Assembly (NCBI RefSeq): GCF_038502225.1 | Contig: NC_091300.1 | Coordinates: 47,566,936-47,630,935 of the forward strand | Direction: 5' to 3' | Origin: Cherax quadricarinatus | Taxonomy: Eukaryota > Arthropoda > Malacostraca > Decapoda > Parastacidae | DNA length: 64,000 bases | In this document: positions 44,466 through 56,990 of the stretch, one piece after another | Layout: each line of letters opens with the position of its first letter | Position numbering within the stretch: the stretch's first letter is position 1 | Notes under the pieces: model-generated | The model's database searches: none | Seen by the model: only the letters and a program-made list of their open reading frames with translations | Told to the model about the DNA's origin: nothing | Program-made: the position numbers and the translations under genes

Positions 44466-45113
44466 TATATGCAATAAGATCACAGTAAACAGGTGATTTT
44501 AAAATATGCAAAACAACCACTGTGAAAGAGTAGTGATATTCCAAGCGCTTTCCTGACTACTCACATTGTCAAGGAACTATGAAAGTAATACATCAAAGGA
44601 AGGCAATTAAAGGGCTTAGACCACACCTCACAGTCAACTCCCAAAACAAAGAAACACCTGACGCGGGACAATACCGGACTCATGAGAAAAGAGGACCATT
44701 GCAGTAGGTCCGCTGGTCCAACTAGACAGGTCCTCACGACAACCCACTAACAAATTATTCTACCCAAGAAATAAGGTTTATTATTTGTCCAGTGTATTAT
44801 TAATAAAATTTGGTTAGAGTTTAATAATACATTGGACAAATAATAAACCTTATTTCTTGGGTAGAATAATTTGTTAGTGGGTTGTCGTGAGGACCTGTCT
44901 AGATGGACCAGCTGACCTACTGCAGTGTTCCTCTTTTCTCATGAGTCCGGTATTGTCGCGCGTCAGGTGTTTCTTTGTTGTGGGAGTTGACTGTGAGGTG
45001 TGGTCTAAGCCCTTTCATTGCCTTCCTTTGATGTATTACTTTCATAGTTCCTTGACAATGTGAGTATTCACGAAAGCGCTTGGAATTTCACTACTCTTTC
45101 ACAGTGGTTGTTT

Positions 45114-45117
<4 letters not shown>
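44466..45117. mobile_element. PLE terminal-repeat palindrome, about 650 bp
   Basis: Arms 44506-44803 and 44821-45115 are inverse copies of the PLE 3' region (compare 58090-58400), spacer about 17 nt. Outer ends read 'gcaaaacaaccactgtgaaa' toward the centre and each abuts (AT)n. No coding sequence and no hammerhead core that I can find, so this PLE family differs from the hammerhead-bearing one. Confidence 0.8.

Positions 45118-45185
<68 letters not shown>
45115..45185. repeat. (AT)n microsatellite
   Basis: (AT)n followed by a short (CA)n. Confidence 0.95.
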
Positions 45186-45186
<1 letters not shown>

Positions 45187-45239
45187 CACACACACACATT
45201 CCTAGTAAAGTGAATGGTACTGTTATTATTGAAAGAGTT

Positions 45240-46020
45240 GAGCGTTAGATGGAGAGCAGGATCACAGATAAATAAGGAAGTTTTAGGAACGGTAGACGGT
45301 ATGTAAACCTAGTGTTTACAGTGAAGCGTATAGGTAAACAGTTTTTAGATAAGGGTAAAGAGGTTTTCGTTACATTTAAGGGTTTGGAAAATACATATGA
45401 CAGGGTAGATAAAAGAGCAAGGTGGCAGATGTTACAAATTTGTGGAATAGGTGGTAGATCATTGAAAGATGTTAAAAACTCTTAACTGGCAAATATGTTT
45501 ATAGATGGGGTTGTAAGAGAAGTGATTGTTTGGGTGTTGGCAAGAGGTATTAAGAGATAAAGAATCTAACACAAAGTGGGAGTTCTCACAGTTGCTTTTT
45601 GCTGATAACACCGCTTTTGGGAGATTCTGAGAAGTTGCAGAGGTTAGTGAACGAGTTTGGTGGGGTATGTAAAAAAATAAAATTAAAAGTGAATGCAGGA
45701 AAGAGCAAGGTGATAATAACAAAAAGATTAGGTAATGAAGGATTGGATATCAGATTGGGGGGAGGGAGTATGGAGGAAGTGAACGTATTCAAATATTTTA
45801 GAGTGGACTTGTCAGCAGATGAGCTTATGTAAGATAAGGTGAATCATAGAACTGATGAGGAGAAAAAGGTGAGTGGTGCACTGAGGAGTCTGTAGAGACA
45901 AAGAACTTTATCCAAGGAAGCAATGAGGGGAATGCATGAAAGTATAGTTGTACCAACGTCTTATATGGGTATGAAGCATGGGTGGTGAATGTTGCAACAA
46001 GAAGGCTGGAGGCAGTGAGA
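45240..46020 (+). pseudogene. RTE-type LINE, old fragment (copy 4)
   Basis: Plus-strand, strongly diverged RTE copy: 'FVTFKGLENTYDRVDKRARW', a deletion of the GLRQGC block, 'QLLFADNTAF' (FADD changed to FADN), 'LVNEFGGVCKKIKLKVNAGK', 'MEEVNVFKYFRVDLSADEL', then the 'YGYEAWVVNVATRR' region to about 46020, where it stops abruptly. Confidence 0.75.
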
Positions 46021-46595
46021 TGTCTGCTGTCTTCAGTATTATAATTAATTTCTGTATTCGAGTGATGGATCCTGCACCACAGGTAAAACGTTTAGTCAGT
46101 AAAACTACCCAGTATTGCACAGCTGTCTCCCCCACAACAAGGGAGACAGAAAGAAGGTGCTGGTTTATCCGCCGTACCTGAACATGAAGCGTCACAAGGG
46201 AGGCAAAGAGTAGCAGCTGACACACAGAGTACCTGACACAACAAGCCTCACACGCTGAGGAAGTAATTTCCCTGCTATATTACATGTAAAGGGTGGCACT
46301 GCTGCAGTCCCTACTGCATACGCTATCATGTAAGTGAACAAATAACAAGTTGGCATCGTCCTGACAGACTGGTTATACTGTACTTGTGATGTAATAGGGG
46401 TGCCAGACTGGCGTGGCTCTACTGCAGGTGTTGAGGTGTACTAGGGAGTGTCAGATTGGTGCGTTCAAGACACATCTGTTGAGACACACTGCAGGAGCTG
46501 AAACATGCAACTGAGAGAATCAAGTTAAAAGCTAAGTTCTGGGAGGAAAGTAAAGGTTACCATTATCTCCATTACATTCATGTGACAATGCGAGA
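46021..46595. other. Unassigned sequence
   Basis: No gene or repeat recognised. Confidence 0.45.
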
Positions 46596-46760
46596 ACCGC
46601 AAGGGTGTGACAGCACCTGGAAAGGGGTAGGGGTGGGGGAGGAAAGATGTAATCAGGCATGAGCCACAGAAAGAGAGGGTAGTCCCAGTTTCTTGGATCA
46701 TGAGCCCATTACCAGCACCAAGGCAGCCCTTCCTTGAAGAGTACTGGGAGCCAGAGTGGG
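46596..46760. repeat. Dispersed repeat (copy 2)
   Basis: Diverged copy of the repeat at 21431-21605; see that entry for shared words. Confidence 0.45.
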
Positions 46761-47127
46761 GCGGAGATGACAGCATGATGCACCAGCCACCAGGGTCAGT
46801 GTACGGCGGGACGTGGTAGAGAGTGTGTGTGCGTATCTCTCTGTTGCTTTCCTGGGATACACGCTCCTGAGTCAGCTGTGTTCACTTCTGTGTTAGTAGT
46901 AACCGACTGTTTTGAAGTTTGTGTTCGTAATGGATTTTATCGGCCAAAAAAGAAAGTTTGCTCAACTCTGCATAAATGCTTTAATTAAAAGTGAACCAAT
47001 AATAAATAACATCAAACTTGGAATGATGTCTGACGTGGTAAAAGTGAAGATAGCAGCAACACTACGATACATCCATGTCAAACATTTTCATGTACAGAGT
47101 ATCAGACAATATTTACCAGTTGGTGAC
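46761..47127. other. Unassigned sequence
   Basis: A 75-codon plus frame (46912-47139) runs into the minisatellite; no family recognised. Confidence 0.4.
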
Positions 47128-50100
47128 GACCTGACCTGATGATTATGACCAGGGCAGACACTGACCTGGTTGTTGTGACCAGGGCACACACTGGCCTGGT
47201 TATTGTGATCAGGGCAGACACTGACCTGGTTATTGTGACCAGGGCAGACACTGACCTGGCCATTGTGACCAGGGCAGACACTGACCTGGTTATTATGACT
47301 AGGGCAGACACTGACCTGGTTATGACCAGGGCAGACACTGACCTGGTTATTGTGACAAGAGCAGACACTGACCTGGTTATTGTGACCAGGGCAGACACTG
47401 ACCTGGTTTTTGTGACCAGGCCAAACACTGACCTAGTTATTGTGACAAGGGCAGTCACTGACCTGGTTAATGAGACCAGGGCAGACACCGACCTGGTTAT
47501 TGTGACGAGGGCAGACACTGACCTGTTTATTGTGACCAGGGCAGACACTGACCTGGTTATTGTGATCAGGGCGGACACTGACCTGGTTATTGTGACCAGG
47601 GCAGACACTGACCTGGCTATTGTGACCAGGGCACACACTGACCTGGTTATTATGACTAGGGCAGACACTGACCTGGTTATGACCAGGGCAGACACTGACC
47701 TGGTTATTGTGACCAGGGCAGACACTGACCTGGTTATTGTGACCAGGGCAGACACTGACCTGGTTATTGTGACCAGGGCAGACACTGACCTGGTTATTGT
47801 GACCAGGGCAGACACTGACCTGGTTATTGTGACCAGGGCACACACTGACCTGGTTATTGTGACCCGGGCAGACACTGATCTAGTTATTGTGACTAGGGCA
47901 GACACTGACCTGGTTAATGTGACCAGGGCAGACACCGACCTGGTTATTGTGACCAAGGCAGACACTGACCTGGTTGTGACCAGGGCAGACACTGAACTGG
48001 TTATTGTGACCAGGGCAGACACTGAACTGGTTATTGTGACCAGGGCAGACACTGACCTGGCAATTGTGACCAGGGCAGACACTGACCTGGTTATTATGAC
48101 GAGGGCAGACACTGACCTGGTTATTGTGACCAGGGCAGACACTGACCTGGTTATTGTGACCAGGGCACACACTGACCTGGTTATTATGAAAAGGGCACAC
48201 ACTGACCTGGTTATTGTGAGGGGCAGACACTGACCTGGTTATTGTGACCAGGGTAGGCACTGACCTGGTTATTATGACGAGGGCAGACATTGACGTGGTT
48301 ATTGTGACCAGGGCAGACACTGACCTGGTTATTGTGACCAGGGCAGACACTGACCTGGTTATTGTGACCAGGGCAGACACTGACCTGGTTATGGTGACCA
48401 GGGCAGACACCGACCTGGCTATTGCGACCAGGGCAGACACTGACCTGGTTATTATGACGAAGGCAGACACTGACCTGGTTACTGTGACCAGGGCAGACAC
48501 CAACCTGATTATTGTGACCAGGGCAGACACTGACCTGGTTATTGTGACTGGGACAGACACTGACCTGGTTATTGTGACCGGGGCAGACACTGACCTGGTT
48601 ATTGTGACCAGGGCAGACACTGAACTGGTTATTGAAACGGGCAGACACTGACCTGGTTATTGTGACCAGGGCAGACACTGACCTGGTTATTATGACGAGG
48701 GCAGACACTGACCTGGTTATTGTGACCAGGGCAGACACTGACCTGGTTATTGTGACAAGTGCAGACACTGACCTGGTTATTGTGACCTGGGCAGACACTG
48801 ACATGAGTGTTGTGACTGGGGCAGACACTGACCTGGTTAATGTGACCAGGGCAGACAATGACCTGGTTATTGTAACCAGGGCGCACACTGACCTGGTTAT
48901 TCTGACCGGGGCAGACACTGACCTAGTTATTGTGACTAGGGCTGACACTGACCTGGTTAATGTAACCAGGGCAGACACCGATCTGGTTATTGTGACCAGG
49001 GCAGACACTGACCTGTTTGTGACCAGGGCAGACACTGAACTGGTTATTGTGACCAGGGCAGACACTCAACTGGTTATTGTGACCATGGAAGACACTGACC
49101 TGGTTATTGTGACCAGGGCAGAAACCGACCTGGTTATTGTGACCAGGGTAGAAACTAACCTGGTTATTTTGACCAGGGCAGACACTGACCTGGTTATTGT
49201 GGCCAGGGTAGACACTGATCTGGTTATTGTGACCAGGGCAGACACTGACCGGGTTATTGTGACCAAGGCAGACACTGACCTGGTTACTGTGACCAGGGCA
49301 GACACTGACCTGATGACTGTGACCAGGACAGACACTAACCTGGTTATTGTGACCAGGGCACACACTGACCTGGTTATTGTGACCGGGGCAGACACTGACC
49401 TAGTTACTGTGACTAGGGCAGACACTGACCTGGTTAATGTGACCAGGGCAGAAACTAACCTGGTTATTTTGACCAGGGCAGACACTGACATGGTTATTGT
49501 GACCAGGGCTGACACTGACCTGATGACTGTGACCAGGGCATACAATGACCTGGTTATTCTGACCAGGGCACACACTGACCTGGTTATTGTGACCGGGGCA
49601 GACACTGACCTAGTTATTGTGACTAGGGCAGACACTGACCTGGTAAATGTAACCAGGGCAGACACCAACCTGGTTATTGTGGCAGACACTGAACTGGTTG
49701 TGACCAGGGCAGACACTGAGCTGGTTATTGTGACCAGGGCAGACACTGAACTGGTTATTGTGACCAGGGCAGACACTGACCTGGTTATTGTGACCAGGGC
49801 AGACACCGACCTGGTTATTGTGACCAGGGCAGAAACTAACCTGGTTATTTTGACCAAGGCAGACACTGACCTGGTTATTGTGACCAGGGCAGACACTGAC
49901 CTGACGACTGTGACCAGGAGACACTGGCCTGGTTATTGCGACCTGAACAGACACTGACCTGGTTATTGCGACCTGAACAGACACTGACCTGGTTATTGTG
50001 ACCGCGATAGATACTGGCCTGGTTATTGTGAGCAGGGCAGACACTTACCTGGTTATGGTGACCAGGGCAGACACTAACCTGGTTATTGTGACCAAGGCAG

Positions 50101-53100
50101 ACACTGACCTTGCTATTGTGACCAGGGCAGACACTGACCTAGTTATTGTGACCAGGGCAGACACTGACCTGGTTATTGTGACCAGGGCAGACACTGACCT
50201 GGTTGTGACCAGGGCAGACACTGAACTGGTTATTGTGACCAGGGCAGACACTGAACTGGTTATTGTGACCAGGGCAGACACTTACCTGGTTAATGTGACC
50301 AGGGCAGAAACTAACCTTGTTATTTTGACCAGGGCAGACACTGACCTTGTTATTGTGGCCAGGGTAGACACTGATCTGATTATTGTGACCAGGGCAGACA
50401 CTGACATGGTTATTGTGACCAGGGCTGACACTGACCTGATGACTGTGACCAGGGCAGACAATGACCTGGTTATTGTGACCAGGGCACACACTGACCTAGT
50501 TATTGTGACCGGGGCAGACACTGACCTGGTTTTGGTGACCAGGGCAGACACCGACCTGGCTATTGCGACCAGGGCAGACACTGACCTGGTTATCATGACG
50601 AAGGCAGACACTGACCTGGTTATTGTGACCAGGGCAGACACCAACCTGATTATTGTGACCAGGGCAGACACTGACCAGGTTATTGTGACTGGGACAGACA
50701 CTGACCTGGTTATTGTGACCGGGGCAGACATTGACCTGGTTGTGACCAGGACAGACACTGAACTCGGTCTTGTGACCAGGGCAGACACTGACCTGGTTAT
50801 TGTGACCAGGGCAGACACTGACCTGGTTATTGTGACCAGGGCAGATACTGTCCTGGTTATTGAAACGGGTCAGACACTGACCTGGTTATTGTGACCAGGG
50901 CAGACACTGACCTGGTTATTATGACGAGGGCAGACACTGACCTGGTTATTGTGACCAGGGCAGACACTGACCTGGTTATTGTGACAAGGGCAGACACTGA
51001 CCTGGTTATTGTGACTGGTGCAGACATTGACCTGGTTATTGTGACCTGGGCAGACACTGACCTGGTTATTGTGACTGGGGCAGACACTGACCTGGTTATT
51101 TTGACCTGGGCAGACACTGACCTGGGTATTGTGACCGGGGCAGGCACTGACCTGGTTATTGTGACCGGGGCAGACACTGACCTAGTTATTGTGTCCAGGG
51201 CAGACACTGACCTGGTTAATGTAACCAGGGCGGACACCGACCTGGTTATTGTGACCAAGGCAGACACTGACCTGTTTGTGACCAGGGCAGACACTGAACT
51301 GGTTATTGTGACCATGGAAGACACTGACCTCGTTATTGTGACCAGGGCAGACACCGACCTGGTTATTGTGACCAGGGCAGAAACTAACCTGGTTATTTTG
51401 ACCAGGGCAGACACTGACCTGGTTATTGTGGCCAGGGTAGACACTGATCTGGTTATTGTGACCAGGGCAGACACTGACCGGGTTATTGTGACCAAGGCAG
51501 ACACTGACCTGGTTACTGTGACCAGGGCAGACACTGACCTGATGACTGTGACCAGGACAGACACTAACCTGGTTATTGTGACCAGGGCACACACTGACCT
51601 GGTTATTGTGACCGGGGCAGACACTGACCTAGTTACTGTGACTAGGGCAGACACTGACCTGGTTAATATGTCCAGGGCAGAAACTAACCTGGTTATTTTG
51701 ACCAGGGCAGACACTGACCTTGTTATTGTGGCCAGGGTAGACACTGATCTTGTTATTGTGACCAGGGCAGACACTGACATGGTTATTGTGACCAGGGCTG
51801 ACACTGACCTGATGACTGTGACCAGGGCATACAATGACCTGGTTATTGTGACCAGGACACACACTGACCTGGTTATTGTGACCGGGGCAGACACTGACCT
51901 AGTTATTGTGACTAGGGCAGACACTGACCTGGTAAATGTAACCAGGGCAGACACCGACCTGGTTATTGTGGCAGACACTGACCTGGTTGTGACCAGGGCA
52001 GACACTGAGCTGGTTATTGTGACCAGGGCAGACACTGAACTGGTTATTGTGACCAGGGCAGACACTGACCTGGTTATTGTGACCAGGGCAGACACCGACC
52101 TGGTTATTGTGACCAGGGCAGAAACTAACCTGGTTATTTTGACCAAGGCAGACACTGACCTGGTTATTGTGACCAGGGCAGACACTGACCTGATGACTGT
52201 GACCAGGACAGACACTGGCCTGGTTATTGCGACCTGAGCACACACTGACCTGGTTATTGTGACCGCGATAGATACTGGCCTGGTTATTGTGAGCAGGGCA
52301 GACACTTACCTGGTTATCGTGACCAGGGCAGAAACTAACCTGGTTATTGTGACCAGGGCAGACACTGACCTTGCTATTGTGACCAGGGCAGACACTGACC
52401 TGGTTATTGTGACCAGGGCAGACACCGACCTGGTTATTGTGACCAGGGCAGACACTGACCTGGTTGTGACCAGGGCAGACACTGAACTGGTTATTGTGAC
52501 CAGGGCAGACACCGAACTGGTTATTGTGACCAGGGCAGACACTTACCTGGTTAATGTGACCAGGGCAGAAACTAACCTTCTTATTTGGACCAGGGCAGAC
52601 ACTGACTTTGTTATTGTGGCCAGGGTAGACACTGATCTGATTATTGTGACCAAGGCAGACACTGACATGGTTATTGTGACCAGGGCTGACACTGACCTGA
52701 TGACTGTGACCAGGGCAGACAATGACCTGGTTATTGTGACCAGGGCACACACTGACCTAGTTATTGTGACCGGGGCAGACACTGACCTAGTTATTGTGAC
52801 TAGGGCAGACACTGACCTGGTAAATGTAACCAGGGCAGACACCGACCTGGTTATTGTGGCAGACACTGACCTGGTTGTGACCAGGGCAGACACTGAGCTG
52901 GTTATTGTGACCAGGGCAGACACTGAACTGGTTATTGTGACCTGGGCAGACTCTGACCTGGTTATTGTGACCAGGGCAGACACCGACCTGGGTTATTGTG
53001 ACCAGGGCAGAAACTAACCTGGTTATTTTGACCAGGGCAGACACTGACCTTGTTATTGTGACCGGGGCAGACACTGACCTAGTTATTGTGACTAGGGCAG

Positions 53101-53945
53101 ACACTGACCTGGTTAATGTAACCAGGGCAGACACCGACCTGGTTATTGTGGCAGACACTGACCTGGTTGTAACCAGGGCAGACTCTGAACTGGTTATTGT
53201 GACCGGGGGAGACACTGAACTGGTTATTGTGACCTGGGCAGACTCTGACCTGGTTATTGTGACCAGAGCAGACACCGACCTGGTTATTGTGACCAGGGCA
53301 GAAACTAACCTGGTTATTTTGACCAGGGCAGACACTGACCTTGTTATTGTGGCCAGGGTAGACACTGATCTGGTTATTGTGACCAGGGCAGACACTGACC
53401 TGGTTATTGTGACCAAGGCAGACACTGACCTGGTTATTGTGACCAGGGCAGACACTGACCTGATGACTGTGACCAGGACAGACACTGGCCTGGTTATTGC
53501 GACCTGAACAGACACTGACCTGGTTATTTTGACCGCGACAGATACTAGCCTGGTTATTGTGAGCAGGGCAGACACTGACCTGGTTATCGTGACCAGGGCA
53601 GACACTAACCTGGTTATTGTGACCAGGGCAGACCCTGACCTTGCTATTGTGACCATGGCAGACACTGACCTGGTTATTGTGACCAGGGCAGACACCGACC
53701 TGGTTATTGTGACCAGGGTAGACACTGACCTGGCTATTGTGACCATGGCAGACACTGACCTGGTTATTGTGACCAGGGTAGACACTGACCTGGTTATTGT
53801 GACCAGGGCAGACACTGACCTGGTTATTGTGACTGGGGCAGACACTGACCTGGTTATTTTGACCTGGGCAGACACTGACCTGGTTATTGTGCCCGGGGCA
53901 GACACTGATCTGGGTATTATGACTAGGGCTGGTATTGACCTGGTG
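47128..53945. repeat. 30-bp minisatellite, about 6.8 kb
   Basis: About 225 units of 'gaccagggcagacactgacc' plus 'tggttattgt' (30 bp), with point variants and some 24-bp units ('ggttgtgaccagggc...'). Larger blocks recur: the marker 'ccgcgatagatactgg' occurs at about 50002 and 52263 and as a variant at 53533, and the stretch from 49141 recurs near 51370. Because 30 is a multiple of three, both strands are open for hundreds of codons (a 10-residue 'DLVIVTRADT' repeat on plus). The frames on both strands and in several phases show this is a property of the repeat, not a gene. Confidence 0.95.
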
Positions 53946-54320
53946 GTGGTAACAGTCACAGGTGACTACAATCAGTCATCCTTCAGTGTATTAACTTTCT
54001 CCACCACCAAACACTCATCGACCAATATCTATCGTCTACACTGAATGTTCAGAAAAAAAAACTTATCGTATCACTAACTTAGGTTGAAACTAGTGCTTGG
54101 TAACTCTTCATAGTTAGATTATATCAAGTCAATCCAATTTCTGGGGTTCCTACAACAGCTTATCTCCCATTGCATATCTTATTAAAGTTTATATAAAAAT
54201 ATGTGTAAAACGTTTCCAATTTGAGCTTATTTTTCGGTTTAATCTCTGCGTTTCACTCTCCCTTGGCGTTTTATGACTCTCTGATTTTGGGTTTCTTCCT
54301 AATTGTCTCTCTCACCCCAT
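53946..54320. other. Unassigned sequence
   Basis: AT-rich; nothing recognised. Confidence 0.45.
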
Positions 54321-54448
54321 CACACATCCCCGACTCCACACATCCCCGACTCCACACATACCCGACTCAACACATCCCCGACTCCACACATCCCCGACTC
54401 CACACATCCCCGACTCCACACATCCCCGACTCCACACATCCCCGACTT
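54321..54448. repeat. 16-bp minisatellite
   Basis: About eight copies of 'acacatccccgactcc', one with 'acccgactca'. The 16-aa periodic frames on both strands are artefacts. Confidence 0.9.
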
Positions 54449-54735
54449 CTTTTCTCTCATCATATATGTATCTTCTAGTCTCCCACATAAAATACAACAA
54501 ATAACATTGCTGATAATGAGGAGCGAGAGTACATTCTTCCGTTTATTAAAATAATCTAAGCTCAGCAGAACAGTTGTTCCCATGATTTATCCTTCAGTTC
54601 CTTTCATGAGGAACACTAAAGTACTCCTCATATACCCCATATAAATTTTTTATTACCAAACCCCCCAAAATAATGATAAAAAATATGTTCTACTGCCCTA
54701 GATTCGCAAAAAATCATTATTTTATTATTTATTAA
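54449..54735. other. Unassigned sequence
   Basis: AT-rich; nothing recognised. Confidence 0.45.
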
Positions 54736-54823
54736 TTACTAAAAATATTGTAATAAAGTTGGTAGAATTACCGACAATATGTAAAGTACAAGGACACAAG
54801 TGCAACTAATGTGACATTTATTG

Positions 54824-54860
54824 TGGCAACGTTTCGCTCTCCAGGAGCTTTATCAAGCCA
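54824..54860 (-). ncRNA. Hammerhead-like motif with U3-A8 core, minus arm
   Basis: Minus strand: stem I TGGC/GCCA, core TTGATAA, extra A, stem II GCTC/GAGC with loop CTGGA, GAAA, ACGT, U17; AATAAA downstream on the same strand. Confidence 0.7.
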
Positions 54861-54897
54861 TGGCTTGATAAAGCTCCTGGAGAGCGAAACGTTGCCA
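54861..54897 (+). ncRNA. Hammerhead-like motif with U3-A8 core, plus arm
   Basis: Stem I TGGC (54861-54864) with GCCA (54894-54897), core 54865-54871, stem II 54873-54885, GAAA 54886-54889, ACGT and U17, then 'caataaatg'. Exact mirror of the minus-strand copy. Confidence 0.7.
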
Positions 54898-54950
54898 CAA
54901 TAAATGTCACATTAGTTGCACTTGTGTCCTTTTACTTTACTAAAAATATT

Positions 54951-55578
54951 TATCATCCTGTATTTTTACATAACTTAACAGTAGCTAATTACTTAATTAG
55001 TCACATAACCTTAAAATAAATCTGAACTGGAATGGGAAGAACATCTCAAAGGAAAGAGCGGCTTATTGCGAGGTTGTGTTACGGACAAGACGCACTTTAT
55101 ATCTGGGTCGGCAGCTCACTGTTCCGACTTTTATTGTTTTATCAGTAGAAGGATGAAGAAACATGACTGGTATAAATACTATATGTTGCAGGAAATGTCA
55201 GGAGAACTCTTCGGTCAACCTCGCTGACTATTGAACACAAAAGATATAATGAGGACAACCATAATATAGTCAACGACTTTTCTTGATAGTAATCTTCAGG
55301 AGTAGAAGCGCTTCAGAAATCAAAGAATTCGTCTTGACTTCTACGGGAATAGTAGCAGCATTTGCAAGAATACTTTACCTTCTTTCTGTGTTGCCTACTC
55401 TTGCACTAGTTGGTAAATGTCTAGGTTTATGCCTGGACCGGCATAAACCTTGACATTTACCAACTGGGCATCAGGTTTCTTTTATATTTCCTGACTCATC
55501 TGGTTGACCTGGTTCACTCCTTGAATGATGTAGCTCCTAAACTTCGTCTTACACAGAAAGCGTGAAAGTTACTTTGAT
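54951..55578. other. Unassigned sequence
   Basis: Only a short inverted pair ('ttggtaaatgtctaggttta' near 55410 and its inverse near 55445) is seen. Confidence 0.45.
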
Positions 55579-56392
55579 CCCGATCCTCGTACTTTACTGC
55601 ATGATCCTCGTACTTTACTGCATGATCCTCGTACTTTACTGCATGATCCTCGTACTTTACTGCATGATCCTCGTACTTTACTGCATGATCCTCGTACTTT
55701 ACTGCATGATCCTCGTACTTTACTGCATGATCCTCGTACTTTACTGCATGATCCTCGTACTTTACTGCATGATCCTCGTACTTTACTGCATGATCCTCGT
55801 ACTTTATTGCATGATCCTCGTACTTTATTGCATGATCCTCGTACTTTACTGCATGATCCTCGTACTTTACTGCATGATCCTCGTACTTTACTGCATGATC
55901 CTCGTACTTTACTGCATGATCCTCGTACTTTACTGCATGATCCTCGTACTTTACTGCATGATCCTCGTACTTTACTGCATGATCCTCGTACTTTACTGCA
56001 TGATCCTCGTACTTTACTGCATGATCCTCGTACTTTACTGCATGATCCTCGTACTTTACTGCATGATCCTCGTACTTTACTGCATGATCCTCGTACTTTA
56101 CTGCATGATCCTCGTACTTTACTGCATGATCCTCGTACTTTACTGCATAATCCTCGTACTTTACTGCATGATCCTCGTACTTTACTGCATGATCCTCGTA
56201 CTTTACTGCATGATCCTCGTACTTTACTGCATGATCCTCGTACTTTACTGCATGATCCTCGTACTTTACTGCATGATCCTCGTACTTTATTACATGATCC
56301 CAAAGCTTTATTGCATGATATCCGTGCATTATTGCATGATCTCCGTGCTTTATTGCATGATCTCCGTGCTTTATTGCATGTATTACGTGATT
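55579..56392. repeat. 21-bp minisatellite
   Basis: About 34 nearly identical copies of 'catgatcctcgtactttact' plus G, then four or five diverged units ('catgatctccgtgctttatt') to 56392. Frames are open on both strands because 21 is a multiple of three. It abuts the 3' tail of the CR1-like copy at 56416. Confidence 0.95.
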
Positions 56393-56990
56393 GTGTTGCC
56401 ATGTTTTTGCAGATATGTATGTACTCACCTAAATGCACTCACCTAATTGTGACTGCATGGTTCGATTCATAGCTCCTGGCCCCGCCTCTTCGCTGGTCGC
56501 TACTATGTCCACTCTCTCTCTGCTGCATGAGGTTTATTGTACATACCTCTTCTTAAAGCTATGTATGGATCCTGCCTCCACTAAATCACTCTCTAGTCTG
56601 TTTCACTTCCTGACCACTCTATGACTGAAGAAATACTTCCTAACATCCCTGTGACTCATCTGAGTTTTCAACATCCAGTTGTCACCCCTTGCTGCTGAGT
56701 CACATCTGAAGCATTCTGTCTCTATCCACTTTGACAGTTCCTCTCAGTATTTTATGTTTTGTTATCATGTCCCCTCTATCTCTCCTGTCCTCCAGTGTTG
56801 TCAGGTTGAGTTCTCTTAACATCTCGTAGGACATACACATCAGTTCCGGGACTAGTCTTGTTTAAACCTTTGTACTTTATCCAATTTTTTGACGTGTTTG
56901 ACCAGGTGTGGGGTTCCATACTGGTACTTCATATTCCAATATGAGCCTGACGTACAGGGTGTACAGTTTCGTGAATTACTCCTCACTTAA

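Larger units (their letters stand above)
54750..54936. mobile_element. Fold-back PLE-derived element with 14-bp target duplication
   Basis: Arms about 54781-54860 and 54861-54940 are inverse with no spacer (centre CCATGG). TTACTAAAAATATT stands on both sides (54736-54749 and 54937-54950; its first four bases overlap the element end). The left end 'gtaataaagttggt' is the same as the left end of the PLE at 58450. Two hammerhead-like motifs lie head to head at the centre. Confidence 0.8.

Noticed and set aside
44466..45117. Hammerhead in the second PLE palindrome
   Set aside because: A 'ctcatgag' word resembles the core, but G5 is missing and no GAAA with matching stems follows at the right distance.
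47128..53945. CRISPR-like array
   Set aside because: Units follow each other without unique spacers, and the genome is animal-like.
47102..53959. Many open frames of 100-480 codons on both strands with 10-residue repeats
   Set aside because: Period 30 bp is a multiple of three, so any stop-free unit stays open in all its phases on both strands. No start context, signal peptide or unique flanks; it is a minisatellite.
55514..56472. Frames of about 220-300 codons in four phases
   Set aside because: 21-bp minisatellite; every phase is open because 21 is a multiple of three.
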